A stretch of 64,000 nt of DNA from Leclercia adecarboxylata (GCF_006171285.1 NZ_CP040888.1:62001-126000), one strand, 5' to 3'. Positions 29,126 to 39,071 are shown, numbered from the stretch's first letter. The notes: generated from the letters alone by a model not told the origin. A program made the numbers and translations.

Positions 29126-29353
29126 ATTTCACCACATATCTTCTCTGCATTGCTCTTGTTGGGCAGACTAGTAACTCGTCACTAAATTGCAGCTTTTGTC
29201 TTGCTAAGTCGCTGGTATAACTGCACTACGAAATCGTCAAAAGATTTTATCCCTCATGTAGATCCAATAAATGATCCCAAAGGTGCCAGAGAGTACAAAG
29301 AAGATCCCGGTACGCTGTAGGCCGCATGGTTACTGGGCTGGAGCATTGTCACT

Positions 29354-29453
29354 GACAACAGTAGCGACATAAGTGACAACGGGAGTGACTTAAAAGACAA
29401 TGGTAGAGACTATTTCGACGTTGGTAATGATTTTAAGTGACAATGGTAGTGAG
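29354..29453. repeat. Five direct iterons at 21-22 bp spacing (set 1)
   Basis: Copies of GACAAyrGTAGyGA start at 29354, 29375, 29396, 29417 and 29439. The 21-22 bp period equals two helical turns, so Rep molecules would line up on one face of the helix, as in typical iteron origins. Confidence 0.88.
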
Positions 29454-29565
29454 GTTAGACTTAAACTTCCACTGTAAGGTAAGGTGACTCGCATTATTTA
29501 AATAAATTATTACTTTCAATTACTTGCGACACGAGTCTGCATGTATGCTTCTATTTCTCAAAAAT

Positions 29566-30094
29566 TTATCCACCGAAAATGCCTGTGGCTGTGATTTAGC
29601 TTTGACGACAGTTTTTATCAGGGAGGCAAGTTGAGACCTGTATAAGAACTAAGCATTTATTTATCCCCATTTTCCACAAGGTAGTTCCAATAATTAGTAC
29701 CTTAGTGTTCCTGATAGATCAAAAGAGATCCCCGCTGCCTCCAGGCCAGACGGCACAAGGCCTGAGACGTGATCAGTGACAACAGTAGTGATTATTTTGA
29801 CATTGGTAGTGATTATTATAACGTTGGTAATGAGTTTTTTGACATCAGTAGTGATCAGAGCGACAATAGTAGTGACTTTTCATTAGATCTTTTTAACTTG
29901 ATCTGATCCGTTGTTGATAAGAGTTGCAGGTCATTGTATGCAAAGAGTTTTTGCCAAGTTTTAATGAGTGGAGTCGTTTTTTTAGGTAGAACTTATGCAC
30001 AGATATGGATCATCACAATGATCCATCCAGTGACATAGAGTTCGCTGGGGCTTACTATTCACCAATCTGTTTACACATTCAGTGATAACTTATT
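29566..30094. other. Probable origin of the second replicon (oriV)
   Basis: Several origin marks fall together just before the rep gene: five more direct iterons at exactly 21-bp spacing (29778, 29799, 29820, 29841, 29862); DnaA-box matches TTATGCACA (29993-30001, exact to TTATNCACA) and TTATCCACC (29566-29574, one mismatch); and nine GATC sites between 29717 and 30023. The stretch also has AT-rich parts. This layout is that of an iteron-controlled origin. The replication start itself cannot be fixed by eye. Confidence 0.8.
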
Positions 30095-31183
30095 ATGACT
30101 AAAGAGAAAGATACTGAGCAGCAGGACCTGGTCACCAGGGCTTTCTCTGTTAGAGAGAAAGAATCAGGTAAAGACATCATTTTGCGTCCTAACAGCAACC
30201 GTACGGTGCAGTCTATTGCTTTGATGCGGCTCGGGCTGTTCGTCCCATCACCAAAGAGTGTGGGGCGTCAAAATCGGGAATATAAAACGGTTGGCTTTGA
30301 CGCAACGAAAGAGTTACAGACGCTCTCTTTAATGGAGAGCGAGGGGTTCACCAATATTTCAATTGTCGGTGAGCGTCTTGATATGTCAGTAGATTTTAAG
30401 ACGTGGATGGGCATCATTCGAACCTATGCCAATCATCCGATTAACAATGACACGATAAGCTTAAAATTCACTGAATTCCTCAAGCTATGTACGCCTGAAA
30501 ATTATCGCTCATCTACAGCGTCCAGAAAACGTATAGACGCCTCCTTACGCAGGTTAGCATCCGTTACCTTGTCGTTCACCAGTAATAACTCGTCCAAAGT
30601 CTATACAACGCATCTGGTACAGTCTGCCCTGTTAGACCCGGAATCAGATCAGGTTGTCCTTCAGGTTGATCCTAAGATTTTCGAGCTCTATCAATACGAT
30701 CATAAGGTTTTGATGCAGCTGAAGGCAATTAAGGAGTTGGCCAAGAAGGAAAGCGCCCAGGCTCTCTATACGTTCATAGAGTCATTACCGCCAAATCCTA
30801 TACCGATATCCCTTACTCGGCTGAAAAATCGTCTGAACCTCAAAACACGAGCAAATAGTCAGAATGCTACCGTGAGAAAGGCTCTTGAAGAGTTGGCATC
30901 GATAGGATACCTCCAGTACACCGAAATTAAGAAAGACGGAAAAGTATACTTCCAGATTCATAAGCGGGATCCCGATCTGAATTTGAACAATACTCAGCCT
31001 CCTTTAGAAGTGGTTGAAGATGAAGAAGAGAACTCAGGGTCTTCTGTTTTAGAAGGTGAGTTATGCCCACCAGCTGACCCGATAGACGGCGATGATGTTC
31101 TTACCGTCCATGATTTAACCGCTGAAGAACTGCGCTATATTCGTAGTCTTCGAAGCCAGAAAAAGAACAGCAACGCCAGCTAA
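30095..31183 (+). CDS. repHI2: RepHI2/RepHI1B-like replication initiator
   Basis: This 362-residue protein has the same core as the first Rep: LRPNSNRTVQSIALMRLGL, LDMSVDFKTWMGII, TTHLVQSALLDP, LYQYDHKVLMQLKAI and RKALEELASIGYLQY, and an added acidic C-terminal tail (about 305-362; VVEDEEENSG). Two winged helices are expected to bind the 21-bp iterons upstream. The name RepHI2 is by family and length, and the IncHI1 second initiator is an equally near relative. It is the main replicon candidate, flanked by two iteron fields. Confidence 0.88.
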   Translation: MTKEKDTEQQDLVTRAFSVREKESGKDIILRPNSNRTVQSIALMRLGLFVPSPKSVGRQNREYKTVGFDATKELQTLSLMESEGFTNISIVGERLDMSVDFKTWMGIIRTYANHPINNDTISLKFTEFLKLCTPENYRSSTASRKRIDASLRRLASVTLSFTSNNSSKVYTTHLVQSALLDPESDQVVLQVDPKIFELYQYDHKVLMQLKAIKELAKKESAQALYTFIESLPPNPIPISLTRLKNRLNLKTRANSQNATVRKALEELASIGYLQYTEIKKDGKVYFQIHKRDPDLNLNNTQPPLEVVEDEEENSGSSVLEGELCPPADPIDGDDVLTVHDLTAEELRYIRSLRSQKKNSNAS

Positions 31184-31265
31184 AGTTAACCCGGCGGTTC
31201 AGGCTCCGGGTGCTAAATTACTTCTTCGATTTTCGTTAGTCCCAGCCCGCTCTTTCACGTCAACG

Positions 31266-31540
31266 GTAATGAGTCAAAAGTCATTACCGTTGTCATTGTT
31301 CTCTACCACCCTATGTAGATCGAGATTGCGAATTCAACGCTTTCTCCTGAGTCACCTGTTAACACCCGGTTTCTACGCTTTACTTCATTGGCCAGTACAT
31401 CCAACGGAAAATATCGTAACGGGGTGACAATGGCAGTGAGTTGACCCACTCACTACCATCGACATTCAAATCCCGGCTTCTCTGGTAGCTATAGTGACAA
31501 TGGTAATGATGTGTACCTTACTGGCATTGTCATTGTCCTC
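31266..31540. repeat. Scattered facing iterons just after repHI2
   Basis: Three facing pairs of the GACAAyGGTAGTGA element occur with less regular spacing (around 31266-31300, 31424-31470 and 31494-31535). They lead into the regular array. Confidence 0.7.
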
Positions 31541-31727
31541 CGAGTGTGCGTTCAGCTTTGGGAGGACACCGGAACTTAATGCGGCGAGTCACGGCCATTG
31601 TGAATCTCGATTGGATTGGCGAATACGGCTTCCGGTTGGGCCAGATGTCAATGGTTATGCTTCATCCAGCTCATTACTGTAGTCATTGCCGTTCAGCTGA
31701 GCTGATGCTCCTCTCATTCTATGTGGC

Positions 31728-32735
31728 GACAACGGTAGTGAGCCCAGAAAGTGACTACCGTTGTCATGGCCGTCCAGTAGAGCGGGTCAACCTCTTAAAT
31801 CACAGGGTGACAACGGTATTGAGCCCAGAAAGTCACTACCGTTGTCATGGACGTCTGGTTAAGCGGATCTACCTCTCAATTCACAGGGTGACAATGGTAG
31901 TGAGCCCAGCAAGTCACTACCGTTGTCATAGTCGTCCCGTTGAGCAGATCAACCTCTTAACTTACAGGATGACAACGGTAGTGAGCCTATTAAGTCATTA
32001 CCGTTGTCATTGCCATCCAGAAGAGCGGATGATCCTCTCAATTCATACGGCGACAATGGCACTGAGCCCAGCAAGTCACTTCCGTTGTCATAGCCTTCCA
32101 GAAGAGCAGATGAGCCTCTTAATTAACAGGGTGACAACGGTAGTGAGCTCATTAAGTCATTACTATTGTCATGGCCGTACAGCTGAGCTGATCATCCTCT
32201 CAATTCACACGCCGACAATGGTAGTGAGCTATTAAAGTCACTACCATTGTCATAGACGTCCAGTTAAGTGGACCATCCTCTCAATACACACGGTGACAAC
32301 GGTAGTGAGCCATTAGAATCACTACCGTTGTCATTGCTTTTCAGGTGCACTGATAAGGCTCTCAATAGACACGACGACAATGGCAGTGAGCAATTAGAGT
32401 CACTTCCGTTGTCATTGCTTTCAGCTGAGCTGATAAGGTACGTCATTTACACGATGACAATGGCAGTGAGCCAATCGAGTCACTACCGTTGTTAATGCCG
32501 ACCAACCGAGGGAAGGGTCCGCTCAAAGAACTGAGTGACAACAGTAGTGAGATCATCCAATCACTACCATTGTCAGCTTAAACCTGTAGGACGAAGAGGC
32601 TTGTCCGATAAAATGACGACAATGGAAATGAGCCTATCCATCACTACCACTGTCATTAAAGTCCAGCGGTTCAACGTTAATCAGTAGCTCCGGATGACAA
32701 TGGTTGTGAGTCAGGCAATTCCCAAGCATTAAGTG
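31728..32735. repeat. Array of about 13 facing iteron pairs with 81-bp period
   Basis: Left arms GACAAyGGTAGTGA start at 31728, 31808, 31890, 31971, 32052, 32133, 32214, 32295, 32376, 32456, 32537, 32618 and 32696. Each is followed after about 10 bases by a right arm TCACTACCrTTGTC. The period is 80-82 bp except at the last step. The DNA between pairs is also repeated but more worn (for example CAGwTGAGCkGATCnnCCTCTCAATTCACA). Open frames across it are repeat artefacts. A likely job is titration of the Rep protein to limit copy number and set incompatibility. Confidence 0.9.
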
Positions 32736-33260
32736 ACAGCAGCGTAACACCTCTAAGCTCACTCCTGTTGTCAGGGGTTAGGGTATTGAGTCTCTACCGT
32801 CGTCAGTGTTTCTGAGACACCAGTATTGCAGATCACTACAATTGTCACTTAAGTATCGACGGGGGAATAGATGCAAGTGACTGGCTAACCAGTACCAGTT
32901 TAGATTCAAAACGATCCCATCTTTGTGGATGCACTTGAGTAAGCTCGTATGACGATATGTCAGAGAAGTGACAACGGGAGTGAGTTGCCGGACTCACTAC
33001 CGTTGTCATCCCCGGTTGAAGGAAGAGGATCCCCGGGGCTGTATATTTACCGGGTATCCTTACTCAAGGGTTTCGACACTCACTCCCATTGTCGTAATCA
33101 ACGAGTGTGCATTGTCTTTTAAAAGCATCGCTGGAAACGTACGATTAAAGTAACTTTTCTTTCGGTTCTTCCTTGCGAATCTCTGAAGACGTACTGGCTG
33201 ATCGGAGTCAAGGAGGGCAGTAAAATTGAAGCCGTCAGTTTTACTGTCGGCTCCGGGTAG
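32736..33260. repeat. Decayed tail of the iteron field
   Basis: Isolated, partly worn iterons (about 32745-32850) are followed by a well-kept facing pair at 32967-33010 and a single at about 33078-33093. A palindrome AAAGTAACTTTT lies at 33147-33158, about 100 bp past the end of the convergent Ig-like gene. No gene is seen. Confidence 0.65.
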
Positions 33261-35681
33261 TTACTTCAACTCGTCGATCTGAATCATGAATTCTGAGGTG
33301 CCAACTTTCCCATTTTCGGAAGGATAAACGGGTAACAGAAGATTATCCCCCTGGCCCATATCTATTTGCACCTCAACTGACTCACCTGGAGCCGCCTGTG
33401 CCCCGTTAAATTTAATACCGAAGGCTGCATCCTTCCGCACAGTCAGCGTTGCGTTCTGGACCCCTTTAGCAATTTCTCCATTTGTCTTACGCAGAACGTT
33501 AGTGGACAGGTACGCAAGGGGTACGCCATCTGTCGTTTTGAGAGGCGAACTGACCGATAATGTGCGTAGATTATGTAACTGCACAAGGTTATTCGGTAGA
33601 TAACTGAACTTCTGAGTATAGGTTTTGGTATTCGACTGACTATCGGCAACTGTTACGCTAATTGAATAATTTTCAGATGGTTCGAAATTTGGGAACAGCC
33701 TCGGATACTCAGGCATGTATGTATCTTTGCCTGCCGGTGACCACGTAAGCTCAACGTTATCAGCTGTGGGGCCACCTACGAGCTGAAGACGGGTTATCCT
33801 CGGGGTTGTCAGATTATCTGCCAGAGCGATCCTGAGGTTCTCCAGGCCGTACACTACCGTATCGTCTTTTACCGGCTTTCCGTCGAATGTTATGGCCACT
33901 GTCGGAGGAGTGTTATCCAGAGCAATTTCTCCGAAAGTTTTATTGGTCTGGTTCTGGAAGAAGTCCCTGATGTTGACCTCAACGTTGTATTTTCCTTCAG
34001 ACTGACGGGATAAATCATAAGCAATCGTGTAGTTACCTGAGATACGAGATTTGATTACGCCTGTGGGTGACATCCGGGTACCGGTGTTCTTATCGGAAAG
34101 ATAAAATTCCCTCAATGAGACCGAGTCGAACCAGTTACCATCGCCTTCAAGTGACGCCAGTACATCCAGCTGCTTGTTAGTCTCGTCATATGATATCGAG
34201 TTTATTACCGGCAGTTGTTTATTGTTCCAGCGTGTCATAATCCATTGCTCAGACCGCAAAATGGGATTGCTGATGCTGCGAACGAAGTAAAGGATCCTAT
34301 TGTAGCCCTGGGTACCCAAGGCCATATCAAACGTCTCAGGCGCTTCACACGAGGTTTTTCCTGCCGGAATGGTGCAGGTCGCCTTACCGCCGATCTCTTG
34401 TGCAAAGGGCCGGGCTTCAACGTTAAAACGAAGTCGGGAAATTTTAATTGGCAGTCGTGATGAAGCCACACTCTCAAAATCCTTCCACTTAACCCAGTTC
34501 CCCTTATCATCGAGGAAATCTACCCAGGTACCCGCAAATGCAGGCGTTTGGTTTGCAGATGGGTTTAGAACGAGGCTGTATGACGGATAATACCCTCCCC
34601 ACTGGCCAAAGTTCGCCATACGAGCCATATCCCCATTAATTGAGCCATAGGGAAGAGTCATTTCAACATAAGCATAAGTGCTGTCTACAGCTATCTCTTT
34701 GGGGGCGGAATATTGATTGATGAACTGAAGCCCACCTTCTGAATAAGCACGGTAGTTAGATTTTGGGATCCGGTAGACTAATCGAATAGGGTTTTCGTTA
34801 ACGACCATACCGGCTTTGTAAGCCGGATAATTAGAAACCCCGGGTACGACGCTGGAAGACGTATTTGGATCATGAACGGCCCACAGTGTCATCTCACCCA
34901 GCGTGTTGTCGTAGCGAAATTTTTGAGTTGGCAGCGTTCGGCTATTACCTGCGTTATCGAAGATAACAACTTTTGCAGTAAAGTCTTCATCCAGGTTGCT
35001 GTCTGGTATTCCGGTTCCCTTAACTGAATTCTTAGAGTAAGTGTGGTACATCTTTTGGCCGGATACGTCATACTGCATCTGTGTAGTGCTGTAGAGGCTA
35101 CCGTCCTGCCTGTAAATATATATTAGGCCCTTATCAATACCATTTGCATCACTTACGCCCGAAGAGGTGAAGTCATACTGCCCCGTTGCCTCTAATCCAA
35201 GCTTCCACACGTCACCAGCGGTAGAGCCAGAACCAGTATTAGCGGTAAGAGCATTTGCCGCTGGAGGGGTGACATCAATTAGCCAGTTATAGTTATAGGT
35301 CGCTACAGGCTTCTGATTGAGATCTAACACGTTTATCTGAACGACAAATTTGCCTTCACCCAAAGCAGGCAAAGTTACTTTTTTGCCGTAGAACTCACTA
35401 CCGTCAGCAGCTGTTAGTCGGTCTGATACACCCGTCCGTGTAGTCGTAGTATTAAGAATGACAGTTCCAGTGTCTTTCGTGACTTTGACATTAACGAAAC
35501 GATCAAGACCTGAAATAAGTGTCAAAGTTACCGGTGATGCCGGATTAAGCATAAGACGAGAAGACGGGGCGTGGATCTCAATACCGTTCGTGTCTTTAAA
35601 GGCCGATTCATATATCTGAGCTGGGGCCTGAACAGACATACCGAGTCCGGCTACAGCAGTAATAAAAGCGAGATGTTTCAT
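33261..35681 (-). CDS. Large secreted Ig-like-domain protein (copy 2)
   Basis: This 806-residue paralogue of the 26531 protein has a signal peptide (MKHLAFITAVAGLGMSVQ, cleaved near APA-Q). Matching blocks include NPASPVTLTLISGLDRFV, LDNTPPTVAITFDGKP, YGLENLRIALADNL and the C-terminal LTVRKDAAFGIKFNG. A GGGGAA site precedes the ATG. It is the mirror partner of copy 1 across the second replicon (both point toward the iterons). Codons for GKKVTLPALGEG carry the AAAGTTACTTTT palindrome at 35371. Function is inferred from IncHI relatives that help conjugation. Confidence 0.8.
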   Translation of the reverse strand: MKHLAFITAVAGLGMSVQAPAQIYESAFKDTNGIEIHAPSSRLMLNPASPVTLTLISGLDRFVNVKVTKDTGTVILNTTTTRTGVSDRLTAADGSEFYGKKVTLPALGEGKFVVQINVLDLNQKPVATYNYNWLIDVTPPAANALTANTGSGSTAGDVWKLGLEATGQYDFTSSGVSDANGIDKGLIYIYRQDGSLYSTTQMQYDVSGQKMYHTYSKNSVKGTGIPDSNLDEDFTAKVVIFDNAGNSRTLPTQKFRYDNTLGEMTLWAVHDPNTSSSVVPGVSNYPAYKAGMVVNENPIRLVYRIPKSNYRAYSEGGLQFINQYSAPKEIAVDSTYAYVEMTLPYGSINGDMARMANFGQWGGYYPSYSLVLNPSANQTPAFAGTWVDFLDDKGNWVKWKDFESVASSRLPIKISRLRFNVEARPFAQEIGGKATCTIPAGKTSCEAPETFDMALGTQGYNRILYFVRSISNPILRSEQWIMTRWNNKQLPVINSISYDETNKQLDVLASLEGDGNWFDSVSLREFYLSDKNTGTRMSPTGVIKSRISGNYTIAYDLSRQSEGKYNVEVNIRDFFQNQTNKTFGEIALDNTPPTVAITFDGKPVKDDTVVYGLENLRIALADNLTTPRITRLQLVGGPTADNVELTWSPAGKDTYMPEYPRLFPNFEPSENYSISVTVADSQSNTKTYTQKFSYLPNNLVQLHNLRTLSVSSPLKTTDGVPLAYLSTNVLRKTNGEIAKGVQNATLTVRKDAAFGIKFNGAQAAPGESVEVQIDMGQGDNLLLPVYPSENGKVGTSEFMIQIDELK

Positions 35682-36145
35682 TCTTATTCCCCTTTAGGTT
35701 TGGTGTTATTTTAAGCTTTTCCTAAAGGTCACTATGTTCGTAAAAGTATAAAAAACTTCTCCATATGGTGCTCGAAATTACAAATCTATAATTTGCCTTT
35801 CGACAAACCTTATTGTGCGTTCAGGACGGAAATCTTTCTTTTTGGAATTACATCTGACATTTCTGTGGTGTCCAAACTGGCAACGATTGCAAAACTTATA
35901 ACATTAGCCTGAAACTATCGGCATCCACATATCGCATTAAGTGATGCTTTTACTTTGTGTAAAAAAGAATCAGGATAAATTAGGTATGTCAGATATAAAT
36001 GCGTTAACGGACGGCATATATGAATCAAAACCTGGCGGCATTACGCCACCAGTCGAGAGGGGAGTGAACCTCAGTCAGTACGTCTACCTTCGTTCCGCAA
36101 GGCGCTTCTTGTTGTGAATTACAAACTGCCCTGGCGAGAACTGCA
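35682..36145. other. Gene-free region upstream of the second Ig-like gene
   Basis: About 460 bp. It should hold the promoter for the minus-strand Ig-like gene. I see no further gene, repeat or clear regulatory motif. Confidence 0.45.
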
Positions 36146-36733
36146 TCATTTCACCCCTAGCAACACACGTGCCTCTTCAACGGTTTGCCAAGAAGGCATT
36201 GCTACGCCAGATTGAGTGCCGTTGCCCCTGCGCTCACCTGTGTCACATTCTACATAAAGACGCATCAGCATCGCTTCTGTTTCAGCGGCCCGGCTATTAT
36301 CCATTACCAGTTCTGCTGCGCGTCGTAGCTGTTCTGGAATGTCATTCCACATTCCCGCACCACTTCTGTCTTTGTTAGTGAGCAAGTCTTCAATAGCAGA
36401 TGAAGCCATGTTAAGCAGGTCAGCCGAAACTAAAGGCATCGGCGGGGCGGTATAGAGGATTCGACGTCTTCCGCGTCTGTCTGGATCGTATTTATCATAA
36501 AAAGCTTTGTTCACATCTTCCCAGTGCCACTGAAGTTGCCCGGTTGCGTCATGGTGGCAAAACTCGCACTGATAAACAGGCGCAATCGACATAACTGCCT
36601 TTCCAATACGTGCCAGTACAGCAACTTCGTCAGCTCTGAGACTCATTGCTTCGCTTGGGTTACTACCCTCGGCAAATTCCAAAATTTGTTCAATACGTTC
36701 TGGTGTGAAAGTGGTCATAGGCTTTGAAAACAT
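36146..36733 (-). CDS. Unknown protein of phage Ea22-like style
   Basis: A 195-residue protein with the block LYTAPPMPLVSADLLNMAS seen in many short phage and plasmid proteins of the Eae/Ea22 kind, and one CxxC (YQCEFCHHD). The start at 36733 has a TGGA site six bases before; an inner ATG (MTTFTPERI) lacks one. The 3' part (WQTVEEARVLLGVK) may fold as a helix. Function unknown. Its presence hints at exchange between plasmid and phage. Confidence 0.6.
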   Translation of the reverse strand: MFSKPMTTFTPERIEQILEFAEGSNPSEAMSLRADEVAVLARIGKAVMSIAPVYQCEFCHHDATGQLQWHWEDVNKAFYDKYDPDRRGRRRILYTAPPMPLVSADLLNMASSAIEDLLTNKDRSGAGMWNDIPEQLRRAAELVMDNSRAAETEAMLMRLYVECDTGERRGNGTQSGVAMPSWQTVEEARVLLGVK

Positions 36734-36776
36734 ATTTTTCCAGTTGTGCTTACCATATCATCAGGCATTAGGAGCG

Positions 36777-37040
36777 TTAGCGAATAATTAACAGGTCAGG
36801 ACCAAAACTAAATCCTTCCCCCATACGGTCTTCATGACGGGAGACATATGCCTTACCGTATTTCTCCAGATCCTGTAAGCGATCTTTTGCCAGATTCCAC
36901 GAGTATTCCTGGCCCCACACGGGTCCGTCACGCCCGTCAAAGCGGTCAGGTTTACAATTTGCTTTCAGAAGAGCGTAGACATGCTCCACCGTGGGTAGCT
37001 GCAAAGCACTATTAGCCTGAGAAACGGCAGTATGCGTCAT
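36777..37040 (-). CDS. Unknown 87-residue protein
   Basis: A small soluble protein with aromatic-rich middle (GPVWGQEYSWNLAKDRLQ) and no known motif. It lies between two minus-strand genes and probably belongs to the same transcript as the methyltransferase upstream. A GAG site precedes the ATG. Confidence 0.55.
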   Translation of the reverse strand: MTHTAVSQANSALQLPTVEHVYALLKANCKPDRFDGRDGPVWGQEYSWNLAKDRLQDLEKYGKAYVSRHEDRMGEGFSFGPDLLIIR

Positions 37041-37133
37041 TTCTGTTCACTCTTTATTGATTTAGTCAGTTAAGCCGGTCAGGTAACTTTAACCGGCTAC
37101 TCGTATTAAGATTTCTTTCCGGTTGCTTGTCAG

Positions 37134-37895
37134 TTAGCGGCGAAGATCAATTTCAAGGCGGGCTGTTTTGACCTTTGTTCCGGACTCCCTAAATGTATCA
37201 TCCGGAAGAGGCGAAATTTGTCCGCCAAGTTGTTTGACTCGCTCCCTGAGCGCTTTTGTCAGTGTGTCTTCCCGGAACAATACCCCAGCTGACAGAATGG
37301 CCTGTAAGCGACCTCGCTTAGCGAGCATTGCGATGGCATGCATGACTTGTTTAACGTCAGAGCGTTTAAGGAATGGTGGATTCATAACGATAACATCAAA
37401 AGTTTCATCGGGCTGGTACCCAAGAAAGTCGGTATGCACCAGCTCGACTCCTGTGCTAAGGACACTATCGTTCTTCACTGCAAGGAATCGCTCATCGTTC
37501 AATTCGATCCCGGTAATCAATGCATCCGGAGCCGCCAGTTTTAAGGCTTTCAGAATGCGGCCATCACCAAACTCTGGCTCCAGTACACGCTCCCCGGCAG
37601 CTGGTTCAGCGCGTAGAACCATATCTGTGACTAAATTCTCAGGTGTAGGGAAGAAATTGAACAGATCTCGTGGGATGTCAACCGAACCTGTCAGAATGAT
37701 TTGCTCGATACGCTCAGCTGCATCCGCCGTAAAAATATGTGCCTGCTCTTTTCGGTTCCATTTGCCACCGGCGGCTTCGAGCACTTTGTTTGTCTTAACA
37801 TAAATGCTGCGGTCGAGCTGGTCGGCCAGGAAAAGAAAGTTCCCTTCAGCACGGCAGCGAGATAAGACGTTCAGAACTTCAGTTGAGATTTGCAT
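37134..37895 (-). CDS. Class I DNA adenine methyltransferase-like protein
   Basis: From the ATG at 37895 (GGAG five bases before) this is a 253-residue protein. An N-terminal part (1-85) is followed by a SAM motif VLEPEFGDGRIL (104-115), an acidic residue after TGIEL (128-132) and the catalytic NPPF (172-175) in VIVMNPPFLKR. It resembles the C-terminal domain of the 563-residue protein at 22838 and looks like its compact relative. An adenine-N6 enzyme is likely. The target is unknown and no endonuclease is present. The longer ORF start is rejected for lack of a ribosome site. Confidence 0.82.
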   Translation of the reverse strand: MQISTEVLNVLSRCRAEGNFLFLADQLDRSIYVKTNKVLEAAGGKWNRKEQAHIFTADAAERIEQIILTGSVDIPRDLFNFFPTPENLVTDMVLRAEPAAGERVLEPEFGDGRILKALKLAAPDALITGIELNDERFLAVKNDSVLSTGVELVHTDFLGYQPDETFDVIVMNPPFLKRSDVKQVMHAIAMLAKRGRLQAILSAGVLFREDTLTKALRERVKQLGGQISPLPDDTFRESGTKVKTARLEIDLRR

Positions 37896-37975
37896 TAAAA
37901 CTCCATTAAGAGGATTTACCCGCCTGGCGGCAGCGGGTTGGTTACTTAAACGGGACAATTCAGATTTGGCCTTGG

Positions 37976-38740
37976 TTAGTCGGCAGACAACAGCAGGGAT
38001 GGGCTGTTATAAGAGAAGCGGTCAACGGGAGCCTTATCAAATCGCTGACCGCTTGCATCAGGGGTCAGAACGAGTCCGTTATGGGCGCAATGAATGTGGA
38101 GCAACATATCCCCGCCGGTGTTGATGTGTAAGGCAGGCACACCCTGATCGATTTCGAACATGACACCAAAACAGGGGTTACCTTCCTTGTTAACAACTTC
38201 ACAGTGGATGTTATGTTGGCCGGTAACGCTGACCTGATAGGCCTGACTGTCCTCTTCTGGCAGTGTTTCCTCCTCCAGGCGCCAGTCCTGAAGTGTGAGG
38301 CTAATTTCAGGGGTGTCATGCTCTTTCTGAAGAGCCTGGATACCTTTACGGAACAGCTGCATCATTTCAGGAGTAAGGCAGTCTTCCTCAGCTCCAAAAT
38401 GTTCTTTCCAGCCTTCAGGATCTGCATACATCCAGACGTTTTTAGCGAGCGAAGGTAAGGAAGCATCAGGCTCTACAAGGAGGTGAGGGATGTTCTCTTT
38501 GATTCCGAGATAACGTACCGGCTGGCCATTAAGCGGTAACCCATCCGACACTGTAACTTCTGTTCCTGGCAAGACGACGCTGTTTACCAGACCTCCACAA
38601 TGTTCGGCCACCACGCGGCCTAAATCTGCCATAAACATCCGATGCTTTTCTGGTGAGTCCAGCTCACCAAGGAGTTCAGGTTTAAGCAGTAAACCGGTAA
38701 TAATCTCAGTCAGTTCACGAGGAGATACTAATTTATACAT
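37976..38740 (-). CDS. Unknown 254-residue protein
   Basis: A soluble acidic protein with no motif I can name. The N-terminal third (PRELTEIITGLLLKPELLGE) is helical and the C-terminal third is beta-rich. An AAAGGA site precedes the ATG. It is 80 bp upstream of the methyltransferase on the same strand and is likely its operon partner. Confidence 0.6.
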   Translation of the reverse strand: MYKLVSPRELTEIITGLLLKPELLGELDSPEKHRMFMADLGRVVAEHCGGLVNSVVLPGTEVTVSDGLPLNGQPVRYLGIKENIPHLLVEPDASLPSLAKNVWMYADPEGWKEHFGAEEDCLTPEMMQLFRKGIQALQKEHDTPEISLTLQDWRLEEETLPEEDSQAYQVSVTGQHNIHCEVVNKEGNPCFGVMFEIDQGVPALHINTGGDMLLHIHCAHNGLVLTPDASGQRFDKAPVDRFSYNSPSLLLSAD

Positions 38741-39071
38741 TTTGTTTTCCTTTTCTGTGTTGGCTTTATATTACCAATCCAGATGCACGAGCTAATAACC
38801 TCCAGACAACTTTTTCAAAAATTATTTACTTAAAGCAGGGTGCTAATATGCGCAAGAAATGAATTTAGGAAGGACGGCTTCAAATTTAACTTTTTGGTTT
38901 TTTATTTTAGACGGACTTTAAAATAGCATCGTTGATAAAATAATAAACATGGTTTGTTTTTTTGTTTGTATTGACAATCAAATGGGTATAAATTAATTTA
39001 CTTACATGGCGTATATTTAACGCCACCGCCCCGGCGGCACCGGGCATAAAAGGAAAACCATTTTGAAACCG
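38741..39071. other. Gene-free divergent region
   Basis: About 330 bp, AT-rich, between the minus-strand operon and the IS1-split gene. A TTGACA lies at about 38971, but the spacing to the nearest TATAAA is too short for a good promoter. The GCCACCGCCCCGGCGGC stretch near 39020 may form a small hairpin in the leader of the next gene. Confidence 0.4.

Noticed and set aside
31546..32235. A 229-codon open frame on the plus strand
   Set aside because: It is a translation of the 81-bp iteron array (repeated RVTTVVSPESHYRCHG-like blocks), because the period is divisible by three.
31728..32735. CRISPR-like regular repeat
   Set aside because: Repeats are facing pairs matching the origin iterons, the intervening DNA is itself repeated rather than unique, and there are no cas genes.
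38961..39005. Sigma-70 promoter at TTGACA 38971
   Set aside because: The TATAAA lies only about 10 bp away and the better-spaced hexamer is poor.
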